From: Chloroflexota bacterium
GTDB taxonomy: Bacteria; Chloroflexota; UBA11872
Length of the DNA stretch: 64,000 nt
Direction of reading: 5' to 3'
NCBI GenBank assembly: GCA_026707285.1
Contig: JAPOXD010000019.1
Span: forward strand, 1-64,000
The position numbers and the translations under genes are program-made. The first letter of the stretch is position 1. Each line of letters starts with the position of its first letter. The notes under the pieces were generated by a model that searched no databases, was not told the DNA's origin, and saw only the letters and a list, made by a program, of their open reading frames with translations. Below, in pieces: positions 17,868 through 27,643 of this stretch.

Positions 17868-18166
17868 GCCCTTCCGTCCATCTGGGTATCACGCGCCTCC
17901 CGCGCTTCCCGGATGAACGCCACGGAATCTCCCCGAAATTTCCGATTCCCCAACAGTTCGTCACGGCTCGCTTCCAGCCGTCCGAAGAAAAACCGGATCG
18001 TGGGGGAATCACCCGCGCCGTTGGCCTCGTCGTTCGTTAGTTCGCGGTCGATGGCCGTCTGGCAGTACTCCCGCATGCTGATGCCCTTGAGCGCGGCCAT
18101 GACCTTCAGGCGACGCTGAAAGCCAGGCTCCAGATCCAGGGTCAGTCGCTTCTTCTTGGCGGCCAT
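17864..18166 (-). CDS. Ribbon-helix-helix-type antitoxin
   Basis: MAAKKKRLTLDLEPGFQRRLKVMAALKGISMREYCQTAIDREL: basic RHH-like N-terminus; 4-nt overlap with the PIN toxin. Confidence 0.7.
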   Translation of the reverse strand: MAAKKKRLTLDLEPGFQRRLKVMAALKGISMREYCQTAIDRELTNDEANGAGDSPTIRFFFGRLEASRDELLGNRKFRGDSVAFIREAREARDTQMDGRA

Positions 18167-18348
18167 CGGCGTCCCCTCCCGACAACATCGGTCTCCGCCA
18201 AGGATAGTGCAAATACAGAAAAGCGTGTTTCCGCAGCAATCCCCGAAAGGGCGGACACACGTCAAATTCGCCGCTGAGTGCCACCGCCCGCTGGATCACT
18301 CAGTCTCAGCAAGGAACCAGCCCGAAGCCGCGCGGCGCCCGCTCTAGC

Positions 18349-19125
18349 TCAGATCGGCACCTCGGTGATGTTCAGCCCGTCGTCGTTCACGTCTACCACC
18401 AGGAATCCCTGGTGCGCGTTCAGGTGGGGATCGGTTCGATCCGGGCCGAGGGTGATCCAGGTGGATGGCGCCGTCTCGCTCCGAATGCCGCTCACCGCGT
18501 CGCTCGTGCGTCGATGCACGTGACCCGAGAAGACGCCCAGCACGCGGTCGTGGCGCTCCAGGACGGCCATGAGCTCGGCGGCGTTTGTCAGCATCACGCG
18601 GTCCAGCCAATCGATGCCGATCGGATGGCAATGGTGGTGGACGAAGAGCACCGTGGACTCGTCGTCGCGAGCAGCCAGCGTGGCATCGAGCCAGGCGAGT
18701 TGTTCGGCTCCCACACGGGCCCCAACGGCGCCGCCCACAGGGTTGGAGTTCAGCACGACCAGCAGCACCCCGCCGCGAACGAGCGCATAGTAGCCGCCGG
18801 GCGCTCCCGCCGGCTCGACGTCATCCGGGAGTGGGAGCGCGTCGGCCAGCATCGCGCCGTCGTCGTGATTTCCCTGCACGAAGAGTTGCAGCATGGTCAC
18901 GTCCCGCGTGATGCGGACGAATTCCGCGTAGGCCGCCGGGCTGGGCGTGCTGGTCTGGTCGCCCAGGTGCACGACGAACTCTGGCGACGGCCGAATGCCG
19001 GCCAGTGCGCGCACCGCCGCTTCCAGATTCACGCGTGCGTCCGCGCCATGCTGCGGCGGCGCGCCGGGCGATAGGAGGTGGGCGTCGCTGAGGATGGCGA
19101 AGCGGAGGTTAGGCGACTGAGCTAT
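18349..19125 (-). CDS. Metallophosphoesterase (calcineurin-like)
   Basis: FAILSDAHLL, VVHLGDQTST, VQGNHDDG, LFVHHHCHP, FSGHVHRR. The first motif lies upstream of the track start (19032); probable ATA start at 19125. Confidence 0.82.
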   Translation of the reverse strand: MAQSPNLRFAILSDAHLLSPGAPPQHGADARVNLEAAVRALAGIRPSPEFVVHLGDQTSTPSPAAYAEFVRITRDVTMLQLFVQGNHDDGAMLADALPLPDDVEPAGAPGGYYALVRGGVLLVVLNSNPVGGAVGARVGAEQLAWLDATLAARDDESTVLFVHHHCHPIGIDWLDRVMLTNAAELMAVLERHDRVLGVFSGHVHRRTSDAVSGIRSETAPSTWITLGPDRTDPHLNAHQGFLVVDVNDDGLNITEVPI

Positions 19126-19829
19126 GGCGCGGCCTCCGGTCCACGGTCCACGAAGTCGCGGTAGAACTCGCGCACCCGGTCAGGGTCGAAGCTGTCCATG
19201 GGCTCCTGCCAATGCCAGGCCACCAGCATGTACTTGGGCACGAGGCCCGCATAGGGCAGGGCGATCAGCTTCACCTCGCCAAATGCGCCGTCGGGCAGGT
19301 CCTCGTGGATGGCCTCAAGCTGCGACACCACCTCGTCGCAATCAGTGTCACAGCGATACAGCAACGCGATGGCTCCGTGCTCCAGGTTGTGCACCCACAG
19401 GCCTTCCTCGACCGGCCGCTCGTACACGCCGTACGGGGCGGTGATGGGGTAGTGGGTTCCGGACGCCGGCGGGACACTGGCGTACTCGATGGGCGTACCC
19501 ACGGGTACGTGTTGGCGGCCTTCGTCGTCGATCCGAATGCGTCGGGCGGCCACTTCGGCGGACGGCGTGTTCGAAACGATCAAGAGAACGATCAGCGCGG
19601 CGACGCCGCCCACCGCGAGCAACACGCCGCCGCCGATTAGCGAACGCCGCAGCCAGCGGCGGCGCCGGGCGATTCGCTGCCGCTCGTGACGAGCCTCGCG
19701 CCGACGTTCGAGTTTGACCGCAGCCCTGGTCCCGCGTCGTCTCGCCACGCCGATCCCCGCTTCTGATTCCTTGGCGCGCGCGATTGTGCCACCGGTGGCA
19801 CGGCCGTCGCGTCGCTCGGCTAGGTCCAC
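19122..19829 (-). CDS. DUF3105 domain membrane-anchored protein
   Basis: RRSLIGGGVLLAVGGVAALIVLLIV TM followed by VPPASGTHYPITAPYGVYERPVEEGLWVHNLEHGAIALLYRC. Start uncertain (ORF extends to 19940, into gnd). Confidence 0.8.
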   Translation of the reverse strand: MDLAERRDGRATGGTIARAKESEAGIGVARRRGTRAAVKLERRREARHERQRIARRRRWLRRSLIGGGVLLAVGGVAALIVLLIVSNTPSAEVAARRIRIDDEGRQHVPVGTPIEYASVPPASGTHYPITAPYGVYERPVEEGLWVHNLEHGAIALLYRCDTDCDEVVSQLEAIHEDLPDGAFGEVKLIALPYAGLVPKYMLVAWHWQEPMDSFDPDRVREFYRDFVDRGPEAAP

Positions 19830-19896
19830 GGATCGCGACTTGTGAGTGAGAATGAAAGGCGACGGCCGCCAAGCCCCGTGAGAGGACCACCGCGAC

Positions 19897-21348
19897 ATGC
19901 CTGCCACCGCAGCCGCCGGACTGATCGGCTTAGGCGTCATGGGCCGAAACCTCGCCCTGAATATCGCCTCGCGCGGCTTTCCCCTCGCGGTCTACAACCG
20001 CACCTACAGCCGGACGACGGAGTTCCTGGAGCGCGAGGCTTCCGGCACCGACATCCAGGGTGTCGAGCATTTGGACGATTTCGTCAACGCGTTGGAGCGC
20101 CCGCGGCGAGTGATTCTGATGGTCGATGCCGGACGCGCCGTCGATGCCGTTTTGGATCAGCTCATTCCGCTGCTCGATCCCGGCGACACCATCGTGGACG
20201 GCGGGAACTCCTTCTATGCCGACACCGAGCGACGCATCGAGGTCGTCGAGGGCGCCCGGATGCGGTACCTGGGAACCGGCATCAGCGGCGGCGAGACCGG
20301 CGCGCGCTACGGCCCCTCGATCATGCCCGGCGGCGACGAGGATGCCTATGCGCGGCTGGAGCCCATCCTCGCCCGGATCGCCGCCCAGGTTGACGACGGC
20401 CCCTGCGTGACCCATGTCGGCCGTCGCAGCGCTGGACATTATGTCAAGATGGTCCACAACGGCATCGAATACGGCGACATGCAGCTCATCGCCGAGGCCT
20501 ACAGCTTTCTGGCCGCGGCGGGCTATCGACCCGACGAGCTTGCCGGCATTTTCTCCGCTTGGAACCAAACCGACCTCGAGTCCTATCTAATTGAGATCAC
20601 GGCGGATATCTTCAAGGTGCGGGACGCCGACGGCGACGGGTTCCTGGTCAATGCCATCCTCGACCAGGCCGGCCAGAAGGGCACCGGACGCTGGACCTCG
20701 CGCGACGCGCTCGATCTGGGGACGCCAATCCCAACCATCGACGCCGCCGTGTGGTCGCGCCACATCTCGGCGCTCAAGGACGAGCGCGTCGCGGCAGCGC
20801 CGGTGCTCCGTCCACAGGGCGCGCCGCGGATCGAACGCTTCGATGGCCTCGTCGAATCCGTGCGCCAGGCGCTCTACGCGGCCAAGGTGTGCTCCTACGC
20901 CCAGGGCATGTCCCTGCTCCGGGCCGCGTCCGAGGCCTACGCCTACGAGCTAGAGCCCGCGGAGCTGGCGCGAATCTGGAAGGGCGGCTGCATCATTCGC
21001 GCCCGCCTGCTGGGAGACATCCAACGGGCCTTCACCGCCGACCCATCGCTGGTGAATCTCCTGCTGGACGAGGAGTTCCGTGCGCAGTTGGCCGAAGCAG
21101 ACGAGGGCTGGCGCCGGGTCGTGACCAGCGCCAAGAACGCCGGGCTGCCGTTCGCCGCCATGAGCGCCTCGTTGGACTACTACGACGCCTACCGATCCGA
21201 CCGGCTGCCCACGAATCTCACGCAGGCCCAGCGCGACTACTTCGGCGCGCACACCTACCAACGCGTCGACCGGCAGGGCGTGTTCCACACGCAGTGGGAG
21301 CAGGGAGCGAACGCCGGCGCCGCTAGCAGCGATCCAGTCGACGGCTGA
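19897..21348 (+). CDS. gnd: 6-phosphogluconate dehydrogenase (decarboxylating)
   Basis: GLIGLGVMGRNLALNIASRG, IVDGGNSFYADTERR, GTGISGGETGARYGPSIMPGG, GHYVKMVHNGIEYGDMQLIAEAY, QKGTGRWTS. Confidence 0.95.
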   Translation: MPATAAAGLIGLGVMGRNLALNIASRGFPLAVYNRTYSRTTEFLEREASGTDIQGVEHLDDFVNALERPRRVILMVDAGRAVDAVLDQLIPLLDPGDTIVDGGNSFYADTERRIEVVEGARMRYLGTGISGGETGARYGPSIMPGGDEDAYARLEPILARIAAQVDDGPCVTHVGRRSAGHYVKMVHNGIEYGDMQLIAEAYSFLAAAGYRPDELAGIFSAWNQTDLESYLIEITADIFKVRDADGDGFLVNAILDQAGQKGTGRWTSRDALDLGTPIPTIDAAVWSRHISALKDERVAAAPVLRPQGAPRIERFDGLVESVRQALYAAKVCSYAQGMSLLRAASEAYAYELEPAELARIWKGGCIIRARLLGDIQRAFTADPSLVNLLLDEEFRAQLAEADEGWRRVVTSAKNAGLPFAAMSASLDYYDAYRSDRLPTNLTQAQRDYFGAHTYQRVDRQGVFHTQWEQGANAGAASSDPVDG

Positions 21349-21653
21349 GGGATTCCACCGGCGGACCAGCACCGGGAAGACCAGCGGCAACCGGCACGGT
21401 GTCATACAGCTTCGAGCTATCCGTCGCTAGCAGTTGCGTCGCAGGCGCGTTCCGCGTCGCCACCCAAGGTGAACGGTTCGCTACAGTGCCTGACGTGAGC
21501 GCCCGCGGGGCGGTCTGGTTGTGAAGGACGTACACCCCGCGGAGCGTCCACACCCAGCCTATTCGTCGTAACGGCACTCGTGATGCTCCCATGTACCGTT
21601 CCTACTCGCAGCGCGCGCCGGGATGCCCGCCGGTATCCCGCGCTTGCGTCTCG

Positions 21654-22556
21654 CTATAGCGCCGACTTCGGAAATCGCGCGTAGGCGCTCACCGGCACGC
21701 CGTACCCCCCGGCCTGACCAAGCCGCAGGTCCACCGCCGCCCCGGAGAGCATGCGGGCCTGGGTTGGCGTCACGCCGAGGTCGCGCACCAACCGCTCCTC
21801 CATCGCCGCCGTGGCCAGTCGCAGCGCTTCCGTCAGGTCGTCGGCCACGCCCACGGTCATCACATGCGTCGCCGTCTCGAACCAGGGCCATTCGAGGGAC
21901 TCCCCGCGCAGCACGTCCAGCGTCACGTCGATCTCGGCGGTGATGTTCACCCCGGAGTGCGCCTCGGCGTCACCCATGGTGGCGTGCACGTCACCGATGC
22001 CGAAGAGCGCGCCCGGCGCTCGCACCGGCAGATACACCGTGGTTCCGGCGGCGATCTCGTTGAAATCCAAGTTGCCGCCATGGTCGCCGAGGCTGAGGGT
22101 CATGATGCTGCCCGCGGCCGGCGCCACGCCGATCGTGCCCACCATCGGGCGCGCCGGCAGAGTGACGCGACCCGCGAACAGGACGTCGTCGCCTTCCACG
22201 TCGAAGGGCTCGATGCCCGGATCCACCGGCTGTTCGCCCAGAATGCCGGTACCCGGCAGCGCCGCCACGTATCCGCGTGGCGAGAGCCGAATTGCCTCGA
22301 TCGCCACGCGCAGCGTGTCGCCGGACGCCGCGTCTCTCACGCCGATCGGTCCCGTGCACGGATTCATGCGACCCGGCGTGCGCCGGCGGGCGAAGGCGTC
22401 GACATCGAGATCGTCGCAATGCCCGTCGTAGGCGTCTCGGGCCTCGACCGTGAGACGAGCGTGCGACGGAACCCAGACGACCGGCGACGCGTCCGCGTCG
22501 AATTCACAGGTGGCATTACGCGCCGAGATGCGCCGGCGCTCTACCTCTGCATTCAC
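21654..22556 (-). CDS. Acetamidase/formamidase family protein
   Basis: NPCTGPIGVRDAASGDTLRVAIEAI, DHGGNLDFNEIAAGTTVYLPVRAPGALFGIGDVHATMGDAEAHSGVNITAEIDVTLDV. GTG start overlaps the uvrC stop. Confidence 0.9.
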   Translation of the reverse strand: MNAEVERRRISARNATCEFDADASPVVWVPSHARLTVEARDAYDGHCDDLDVDAFARRRTPGRMNPCTGPIGVRDAASGDTLRVAIEAIRLSPRGYVAALPGTGILGEQPVDPGIEPFDVEGDDVLFAGRVTLPARPMVGTIGVAPAAGSIMTLSLGDHGGNLDFNEIAAGTTVYLPVRAPGALFGIGDVHATMGDAEAHSGVNITAEIDVTLDVLRGESLEWPWFETATHVMTVGVADDLTEALRLATAAMEERLVRDLGVTPTQARMLSGAAVDLRLGQAGGYGVPVSAYARFPKSAL

Positions 22557-24502
22557 AGGGCCTCCTTCAGCGCCCGCGCGGCGCTGGCGGTCATGCCGTC
22601 GACGGTGGCGAGTTCCGTCGCCGATGCTTGCCGAATCTGCTCCAGCGAGCCAAAAGCGCGGATCAGGGCCCGCTTGCGCTTCGGGCCGATGCCCGGGATT
22701 TCGTCCAGGATCGACCGCCGCCCTTTCTTCGTGCGCAGCTTGATGTGAAAGCTCACCGCGAACCGATGCGCCTCGTCGCGAATCCGTTGCACCAGCCGCA
22801 TGCCGTCGCTGTCGTGGGGGAGCCGAATCGGCGCCGAGCGGCCGGGAACGAAGAGCTCCTCGTGCTGTTTGGCGATCGCGGCCAGCGGGATTTCCACCGG
22901 ATCGATGGCGAACTCCCGGAACACGTCCAGCGCCGCGCTCAGCTGGCCCTTCCCGCCGTCGATGAGCACCAGGTCCGGCGCCGAACCCCATTCGCTGCTC
23001 GAGCCCGCCGTTACGTTGGTTGGCGCGGGCAACTCCGTGTCGGGGTCCATCTCCCGCAGCGGGACGACGGCCAGCGCGCGCCGTCCCAACGTGCCCTCGG
23101 CGGCCTCCCGACCGGCGGCGACCTCGGTAAAACGCGCAAAGCGGCGCCGCAGCACTTCCCGCATGGATTCGAAGTCGTCGTTGCCCGGCTGGTTTCGGAT
23201 CTTGAAGCGCCGGTACTTGCCCTTCTTGGCCACCCCGTCCTCGAAGACCACGAGCGAGCCCACGACCAACGATCCCTGGATGTGGGAGATGTCGTAGGCC
23301 TCGACGCGCCGGGGCAGACGGTCGAGTCCCAGCGCCGTGCCGATTTCGAGCAGGGCCTGGCGGAGCTTGCGGCCGGAGTTGAGCCAGCGAGCCCGCTCGA
23401 TCTGCAGCGTGTCGCGCACGTTGCGGGCGGCCATGGCCACGAGCTTGCGCTTCTGGCCGCGCTGCGGGGCGCGGACCTCGACCTTCGCGCCGCGCAGGGT
23501 GCTCAGCCATGCGGCCAGCGGCTCCGGATCTGAAAGCCGCGCCGATGTCAACACCAGGAGCGGCACCTCGGGCGCGCGGTCGTAGTACTCGCGCACGAAG
23601 TCGTCGAGCATTTCGCCGTCCGTCTCCTCGCCCGTCACCGCCAGCTCGTAGGTGCCGCGCCCGATCATCTTTCCGCCGCGGATTCGCAGCACGGTTGCCT
23701 GGGCCTCGCGCCCCTCGCGCGCCGCGGCGATGACGTCGATCTGGCCGCCGCGCAGGTCGATGATCTTCTGCTCGGCGACGACCTTGTCAATCGCCTTGAG
23801 CCGGTCGCGATGCTTGGCCGCGGCCTCGTAGTCGTGCGACTCGGCGGCGCTCCACATCTGGGCGGTGAGTCGCTCCACCACGTGGTCATAGTCGCCGCGC
23901 ATGAATCCAACGGCGCCGTCCACGACCGCCGCGTACTCCTCCACGGTGCAATAGCGCGTGCAGGGCGCGATGCACAGCCCCAGGTGGAACTTCAGGCACG
24001 GCCGCGGGATCGGCGTGCCCATGTCGATGGTGCACGTGCGATAAGGAAACAGCCGGTTGAGCAACTTGAGCGTCTGTCGCACCGATTTGGCGCTGGTGAA
24101 CGGTCCGAAGTAGAGCGCGCCGTCCCTCAAGATGCGGCGGGTCGTGCCGACGCGCGGGTACGTCTCACCGACCGTGATCTTGACGTAGAGGTATCCCTTG
24201 TCGTCGCGAAAGGTGACGTTGAACGGCGGACGGTGTTCCTTGATGAGGTTGTTTTCCAGCAGGAGGGCCTCGACCTCGGAATCGGTGACGATCACCTCAA
24301 GATCGGCCACACGCTGCACGAGAGATACCGTCTTGGTCGAATGGTCGCCGCGCCGGAAATAGCTGCGCACGCGGCTGCGGAGGGAGCGCGCCTTGCCGAT
24401 GTACAGCACGTTGCCCTGCGTACCGCGCATGAGGTAGGCGCCGGGCGCGTCAGGCAGCCCGGCGAGTTTTTCCTCCACCGCGGCGCTGACCGTGGGGGGC
24501 AC
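22553..24502 (-). CDS. uvrC: Excinuclease ABC subunit C
   Basis: GIY-YIG N-terminus (GAYLMRGTQGNVLYIGKARSLRSRVRSYF), CIAPC, YDISHIQGSLVVGSLVVFEDG, DLVLIDGGKGQL, helix-hairpin-helix C-terminus. Confidence 0.95.
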   Translation of the reverse strand: MPPTVSAAVEEKLAGLPDAPGAYLMRGTQGNVLYIGKARSLRSRVRSYFRRGDHSTKTVSLVQRVADLEVIVTDSEVEALLLENNLIKEHRPPFNVTFRDDKGYLYVKITVGETYPRVGTTRRILRDGALYFGPFTSAKSVRQTLKLLNRLFPYRTCTIDMGTPIPRPCLKFHLGLCIAPCTRYCTVEEYAAVVDGAVGFMRGDYDHVVERLTAQMWSAAESHDYEAAAKHRDRLKAIDKVVAEQKIIDLRGGQIDVIAAAREGREAQATVLRIRGGKMIGRGTYELAVTGEETDGEMLDDFVREYYDRAPEVPLLVLTSARLSDPEPLAAWLSTLRGAKVEVRAPQRGQKRKLVAMAARNVRDTLQIERARWLNSGRKLRQALLEIGTALGLDRLPRRVEAYDISHIQGSLVVGSLVVFEDGVAKKGKYRRFKIRNQPGNDDFESMREVLRRRFARFTEVAAGREAAEGTLGRRALAVVPLREMDPDTELPAPTNVTAGSSSEWGSAPDLVLIDGGKGQLSAALDVFREFAIDPVEIPLAAIAKQHEELFVPGRSAPIRLPHDSDGMRLVQRIRDEAHRFAVSFHIKLRTKKGRRSILDEIPGIGPKRKRALIRAFGSLEQIRQASATELATVDGMTASAARALKEAL

Positions 24503-24685
24503 GCTGGCGAATCTCCTTGTTGGGCGCGAGCACAGGCGCTTCTTGGATCGATTCTAGTGCGATGACATCGCGACCGGCCTCTGGCTCAGCGAGGATTCGG
24601 TGGCCCGGCACACGGGAGACGCCAGCCGCGCGGGTAGAATGCGATCTAGTCGACTACCTTCGCGGGCATCGAAGCCCGCGCACGC

Positions 24686-25870
24686 GTGAACTATCTGCGT
24701 CTGCGGACGATCCTGATCGTTCTGGGGATCGTTGTCGCCAGTATTTGGCTCCTGCAATTCCTGTGGGGACTTGTCGGGAACTTCGCGGCGTTGGTCGTGA
24801 CGCTGCTCCTGGCCTGGATCATCAACCTGATCGCGCTGGAGCCCGTGCGGTTCATGCGCCGTTTCCGCATCCCGCGCGCGCTGGCGGCCACCATCGTCTA
24901 TCTCGTAATCGCCGGTATCACGGCCCTTTCCGCGTTCTTCATTCTGCCGCCGCTGTTTGCCGAAATCGGACGTGCAGCCGGCAACCTGTCGGCCGGTACC
25001 GCGAACGCCACGCAAATCCTCGAGAACCTGCACGCCCAACTCCTGCAATGGGGCGTGCCGCAGGACACCGTGACCGAGGTGGTCACCGGTTTCAACGCGC
25101 AGATCATCACGCTCGGCCAGGACATCGCCGCTGGAATCCTGGCGTCGACGGGAGCCGTTCTCGGCGGGCTTGGTCTGGCCATCCTGACCTTGATCATCTC
25201 GTTCTACATCCTGCTGGGATGGGACATGAATTTGCAGCGGCTGCGCCGTGAGTTGCCCGCGGAGTGGCGCGCGCGATTCGACCGGGGCATTCGCTCCGCC
25301 GAGCGCACCTTCGGCGGCTGGCTGGGCGGCCAGGCGGTGGCGTCGACCATCTGGGGCGGTGCGGTGATCCTGATCTTCTTCATCGCCGACATGCCGTTCG
25401 GCCTGCTGGTCGCCGTCGCCACGGGCTTGCTCATGTTCATCCCGTTCGTCGGCCTGGCCGCCGGCATCGGACTCCCCATCGTGATGGCCCTGACGATCCG
25501 GGTAGACCTGGCGATTTGGGTGGGCATCAGCGTGGCCGTCACGTCCCTGGTCATCGAGAACATCGTCAAGCCGCGGGTCATGGGCACGGCCCTTGGCGTG
25601 AATCCGCTGATCGTGATTCTGAGTGTGATCATCGGCGGTGTGGCCGCAGGCTTCTGGGGAATCGTGTTCGGCATTCCAATCGGCGCCCTGATATGGACCT
25701 TCCTGCGCTGGGGCGCCCTCGAGGTGCTCCACGCGCAAGCCCGCCTGCTTGAGCACCCGGACGAGCCGGTTCCGCAGCCGGCTGTGGCGCCGGCGGAGGA
25801 AGTCGACGGGGCCAACGGCGCGCCGCTGCCCGAAGAGGCCAAAGAGCCTTCGCAAGGGGTTCGCGCATAA
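24686..25870 (+). CDS. AI-2E family transporter (PerM-like)
   Basis: Multiple TM segments; long amphipathic central region; GLAAGIGLPIVMAL...ENIVKPRVMGTALGVNPLIVILSVIIGGVAAGFWGIVFGIPIGA. Confidence 0.9.
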   Translation: MNYLRLRTILIVLGIVVASIWLLQFLWGLVGNFAALVVTLLLAWIINLIALEPVRFMRRFRIPRALAATIVYLVIAGITALSAFFILPPLFAEIGRAAGNLSAGTANATQILENLHAQLLQWGVPQDTVTEVVTGFNAQIITLGQDIAAGILASTGAVLGGLGLAILTLIISFYILLGWDMNLQRLRRELPAEWRARFDRGIRSAERTFGGWLGGQAVASTIWGGAVILIFFIADMPFGLLVAVATGLLMFIPFVGLAAGIGLPIVMALTIRVDLAIWVGISVAVTSLVIENIVKPRVMGTALGVNPLIVILSVIIGGVAAGFWGIVFGIPIGALIWTFLRWGALEVLHAQARLLEHPDEPVPQPAVAPAEEVDGANGAPLPEEAKEPSQGVRA

Positions 25871-27639
25871 GGCCGCTCGTCCGGATTCTGAAATATGTCC
25901 GGCCGCACTGGCGTTGGGCGCTGCTGTCGCTCGCCATGTGGGGCGTCGCCACTGCCATGGACCTGCTGATTCCGCAGGTCATTGCGCGCGTCATCGACGA
26001 GGGCATCGGGGCCGGCGACCGGTCGCGCCTCGCCGCGCTGGTGGGGCTGACCGCCGTGCTCATCTTCGTACGCGGCGCCGGATTCTTTTTCACCCGCATG
26101 ACCATGCGGGTCTACGAAACGCGGGTGGCGTCCCGCATGCGCCTCGACTTCTACGCGCACCTGCAGCGCCTGCCGTTCAGCTACTACGACCGCGTGGACA
26201 GCGGCGACATCATCACCCGGGCCGTCAGCGATTTGGACCGCGCCCGGATGTTCGCCGGCGTGGGCGTGACCGAGACGGTGCGCATTCTCGGGCTGTACAT
26301 CGCAATCATCGTGGGCATGGCTCTCACCAGCGCCACGCTGACGCTGATGATCGTTCCGGTGCTTGTGGTCCTGGCGGGCATGTCGGTGTGGTACGGGAGC
26401 GTGGTGCGGCCGATGTGGCAGCGCATTCAACAGCAGCAGGCCGCCGTGACCCGGGTGCTATCGGAAAACCTCAACGGCGTGCGGGTGGTGAAGGCGTTTG
26501 CCAAGGAGCACGCCGAAATCGAGGACTTCGACCGCGCGGCCGGCGGTCTGTTCGATCTCTCCATGCGTCCCGCGCAGCTTCGCGCGCGGGTGATGCCCGC
26601 CATGCTGGCCGTCGCCGGCATCGGCACGGTAATCGTGCTCGGGGTCGGCGGACGCCTGGCGCTCGAAGGCGCCGTCTCCGTCGGCGTGCTGGTGGCGTTT
26701 TACTACTACTTTGCCCGGCTGATTCCACCCACGCAGCAGTTGGGATTCGTGGTGCAGCGCATCGCCATCGCCATCGCCTCGGGAGGGCGCGTGTTCGAGC
26801 TGCTGGATGAACCGGTGCGCATTGCCTCGCCGTCGGACGGTCACGCGCCGGACCGGGTGGCCGGCCGGGTTGAGCTCGACGGCGTGAATCTCGCCTACGG
26901 GCGCCGGGAGCCCGTGCTGCGCGATATCAGCGCCAAGGTTCCGGCAGGCTCGGTTATCGGGATCGTGGGTCCCACCGGGTCCGGCAAGAGCAGCCTCGTG
27001 CAGCTCATTCCGCGTTACTACGACGCGACCTCAGGCGCGGTGCGCCTCGACGGCGTCGACGTGCGCCAATTCGACCTGGCAACCCTTCGGCGACAGGTGG
27101 CCATCGTCCCGCAGGACGCCATGCTGTTCTCGGACACCGTGCGAAACAACATCGCCTTTGGCGATCCCGAGGCGGACACGGATCGCATCGTCGCCGCCGC
27201 GCGCGACGCCCAAGCGCTCGATTTCATCGAAGACTTGCCCGAGGGCTTCGAAACCGTCGTCGGCGAGCGCGGCGTCGGGCTCAGCGGCGGCCAACGGCAG
27301 CGAGTGACCATCGCCCGTGCGCTGCTCACCGAGGCGCCGGTGCTGATTCTCGACGACGCAACGGCCAGCGTGGACACCGAGACTGAACGCCGCATCCAGG
27401 AAGCACTGCGGGCGCGAGCGCATGGGCGCACCACGTTTGTCATTTCCCAGCGAGTCAGCTCCGTCCAGAGCGCTGATCAGATCTTCGTCGTCGAGGATGG
27501 CCGCGTGACCGACCGCGGCGCGCACGACGAGCTGGCCGCCCGCCCGGGCTTCTATCGCGACCTTGTGCAGCGGCAGCAGCACGCCGCAATCAGTGCCCAA
27601 GATTCCCGGCGCGCAACCGCCGTCACGGACGAGCGGTAG
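25867..27639 (+). CDS. ABC exporter half-transporter (permease-ATPase fusion), subunit 1
   Basis: Walker A GPTGSGKSS, LSGGQ, Walker B LILDDATASVD. First canonical start is 25936; homologous N-terminus IRPLVRILKYVRPHWRWALLSLA begins at in-frame ATA 25867. Confidence 0.9.
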   Translation: MRPLVRILKYVRPHWRWALLSLAMWGVATAMDLLIPQVIARVIDEGIGAGDRSRLAALVGLTAVLIFVRGAGFFFTRMTMRVYETRVASRMRLDFYAHLQRLPFSYYDRVDSGDIITRAVSDLDRARMFAGVGVTETVRILGLYIAIIVGMALTSATLTLMIVPVLVVLAGMSVWYGSVVRPMWQRIQQQQAAVTRVLSENLNGVRVVKAFAKEHAEIEDFDRAAGGLFDLSMRPAQLRARVMPAMLAVAGIGTVIVLGVGGRLALEGAVSVGVLVAFYYYFARLIPPTQQLGFVVQRIAIAIASGGRVFELLDEPVRIASPSDGHAPDRVAGRVELDGVNLAYGRREPVLRDISAKVPAGSVIGIVGPTGSGKSSLVQLIPRYYDATSGAVRLDGVDVRQFDLATLRRQVAIVPQDAMLFSDTVRNNIAFGDPEADTDRIVAAARDAQALDFIEDLPEGFETVVGERGVGLSGGQRQRVTIARALLTEAPVLILDDATASVDTETERRIQEALRARAHGRTTFVISQRVSSVQSADQIFVVEDGRVTDRGAHDELAARPGFYRDLVQRQQHAAISAQDSRRATAVTDER

Positions 27640-27643
27640 CACG

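Noticed and set aside
19830-19940. N-terminal extension of the DUF3105 ORF into gnd
   Set aside because: Overlaps the start of a divergent well-supported gene; the conserved part begins well downstream.
21323-21592. 89-aa minus-strand ORF downstream of gnd
   Set aside because: No recognisable family, overlaps the end of gnd, and has no clear Shine-Dalgarno; could be a remnant but is unsupported.
21654-23510. 618-aa minus-strand ORF
   Set aside because: Only its C-terminal half (from GTG 22556) is the amidase; the N-terminal part is an out-of-frame reading of uvrC.
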